DNA of 7,530 bases, taken from contig CANHGF010000114.1 in NCBI GenBank assembly GCA_947460065.1, positions 1-7,530 of the forward strand. The letters are read 5' to 3'. Shown here piece after piece: positions 7,307-7,530 of the stretch. The notes under the pieces were generated by a model. It searched no databases, was not told the DNA's origin, and saw nothing but the letters and a program-made list of their open reading frames with translations. The position numbers and the translations under genes were made by a program. Each line of letters begins with the position of its first letter. The first letter of the stretch is position 1. The DNA is from Comamonadaceae bacterium (GTDB lineage: Bacteria > Pseudomonadota > Gammaproteobacteria > Burkholderiales > Burkholderiaceae_C).

Positions 7307-7386
7307 GACCTGATTCGTATGCGGGTGGGCGGCCCTGGCGATGTGCTGGGCAAGCTCACCTGGGCGATGATGGCAAGAACCATTGC

Positions 7387-7392
7387 AGGAGG
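7387..7392 (+). promoter_or_regulatory. Strong ribosome-binding site of aceE
   Basis: AGGAGG, a full Shine-Dalgarno match, ends 6 bases before the ATG at 7399. It fixes the start of aceE and is the strongest such site in the window, consistent with high expression. Confidence 0.9.
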
Positions 7393-7398
7393 CTCAAA

Positions 7399-7530
7399 AT
7401 GGCGGCTCAACCAAACGACATCGGCCTGTCCCCTCAGGACCAGGATAAACAAGAAACCCGTGAATGGCTGGACGCCCTGTCCGCCGTCATTGCGGCCCAG
7501 GGCCCCGAACGGGCGCATTTCTTGATCGAG
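7399..7530 (+). CDS. aceE: Pyruvate dehydrogenase E1 component, N-terminal fragment (runs off window)
   Basis: The homodimeric E1 subunit of the pyruvate dehydrogenase complex uses thiamine diphosphate to decarboxylate pyruvate and acetylate the lipoyl groups of AceF. Only the first 44 codons are inside the window; the frame is open to the last base. The visible N-terminus starts MAAQPNDIG and contains ETREWLDALSAVIAAQGPER followed by AHFLIE, which lines up with E. coli AceE ETRDWLQAIESVIREEGVER followed by AQYLID. This N-terminal segment is the part of E1 that docks to E2. The catalytic domains are downstream and cannot be checked. aceF and lpd would be expected to follow in Burkholderiales. 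It is divergent from the two-component operon, with which it shares its control region. Confidence 0.9.
   Translation, partial: MAAQPNDIGLSPQDQDKQETREWLDALSAVIAAQGPERAHFLIE

Larger units (their letters stand above)
7174..7398. promoter_or_regulatory. Divergent control region between the kinase operon and aceE
   Basis: This 225-bp gap must contain the promoters of both the kinase operon (leftward) and aceE (rightward). It has a distinctly AT-rich core at about 7240-7284 in an otherwise GC-rich window. Visible structure includes an inverted repeat TTTCAAA (7240-7246) / TTTGAAA (7276-7282), the 17-bp palindrome at 7290-7306 and a GG-N10-GC element at 7283-7298. I could not find a convincing -35/-10 pair of the sigma-70 type in either direction. 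The stretch from 7310 to 7386 looks like an untranslated leader; I see no strong T-tailed hairpin in it. Confidence 0.65.

Overview
This is a GC-rich window with dense, conventional bacterial gene packing. The protein sequences (CarB, GreA, a DUF4149 membrane protein, FolD, a FixJ-type two-component pair, AceE) and their order point to a betaproteobacterium of the order Burkholderiales, most likely Comamonadaceae or a close relative. That placement is by recollection of gene order and sequence, not by a search. I see no mobile element, CRISPR array, tRNA or rRNA.

Layout. Left block, + strand: the 3' two thirds of carB (1-1976), a 120-bp gap with two hairpins, greA (2097-2573), and a small four-helix membrane protein of the DUF4149 type (2586-3017). 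Middle block, - strand: folD (3019-3870), convergent with the DUF4149 gene and separated from it by one base. It is followed, reading leftward from its own 5' side, by a two-gene operon made of a PAS histidine kinase (7173 to 4606) and a FixJ/LuxR-type response regulator (4572 to 3943) that ends at an intrinsic terminator just upstream of folD. Right edge, + strand: the first 44 codons of aceE (7399 onward), divergent from the kinase across a 225-bp control region.

How it fits together. carB supplies carbamoyl phosphate for pyrimidine and arginine synthesis, greA rescues backtracked RNA polymerase, folD makes one-carbon folate intermediates, and aceE is the E1 component of pyruvate dehydrogenase. 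All are core genes. The local regulatory question is whether the two-component system, which shares its promoter region with aceE, controls pyruvate dehydrogenase. The shared region holds a perfect 17-bp palindrome and an overlapping GG-N10-GC element resembling a sigma-54 promoter.

The clearest anomaly is in greA. The frame that has the good ribosome-binding site and a full-length GreA N-terminus carries an in-frame TAG at codon 20; everything after it is intact, conserved GreA. Immediately upstream of the greA ribosome-binding site is a textbook intrinsic terminator, so almost any greA transcript must read through it. This resembles the attenuated greA leader (GraL) of E. coli. I do not see a wholly new system in this window; these two greA observations and the aceE control region are the parts most worth checking.
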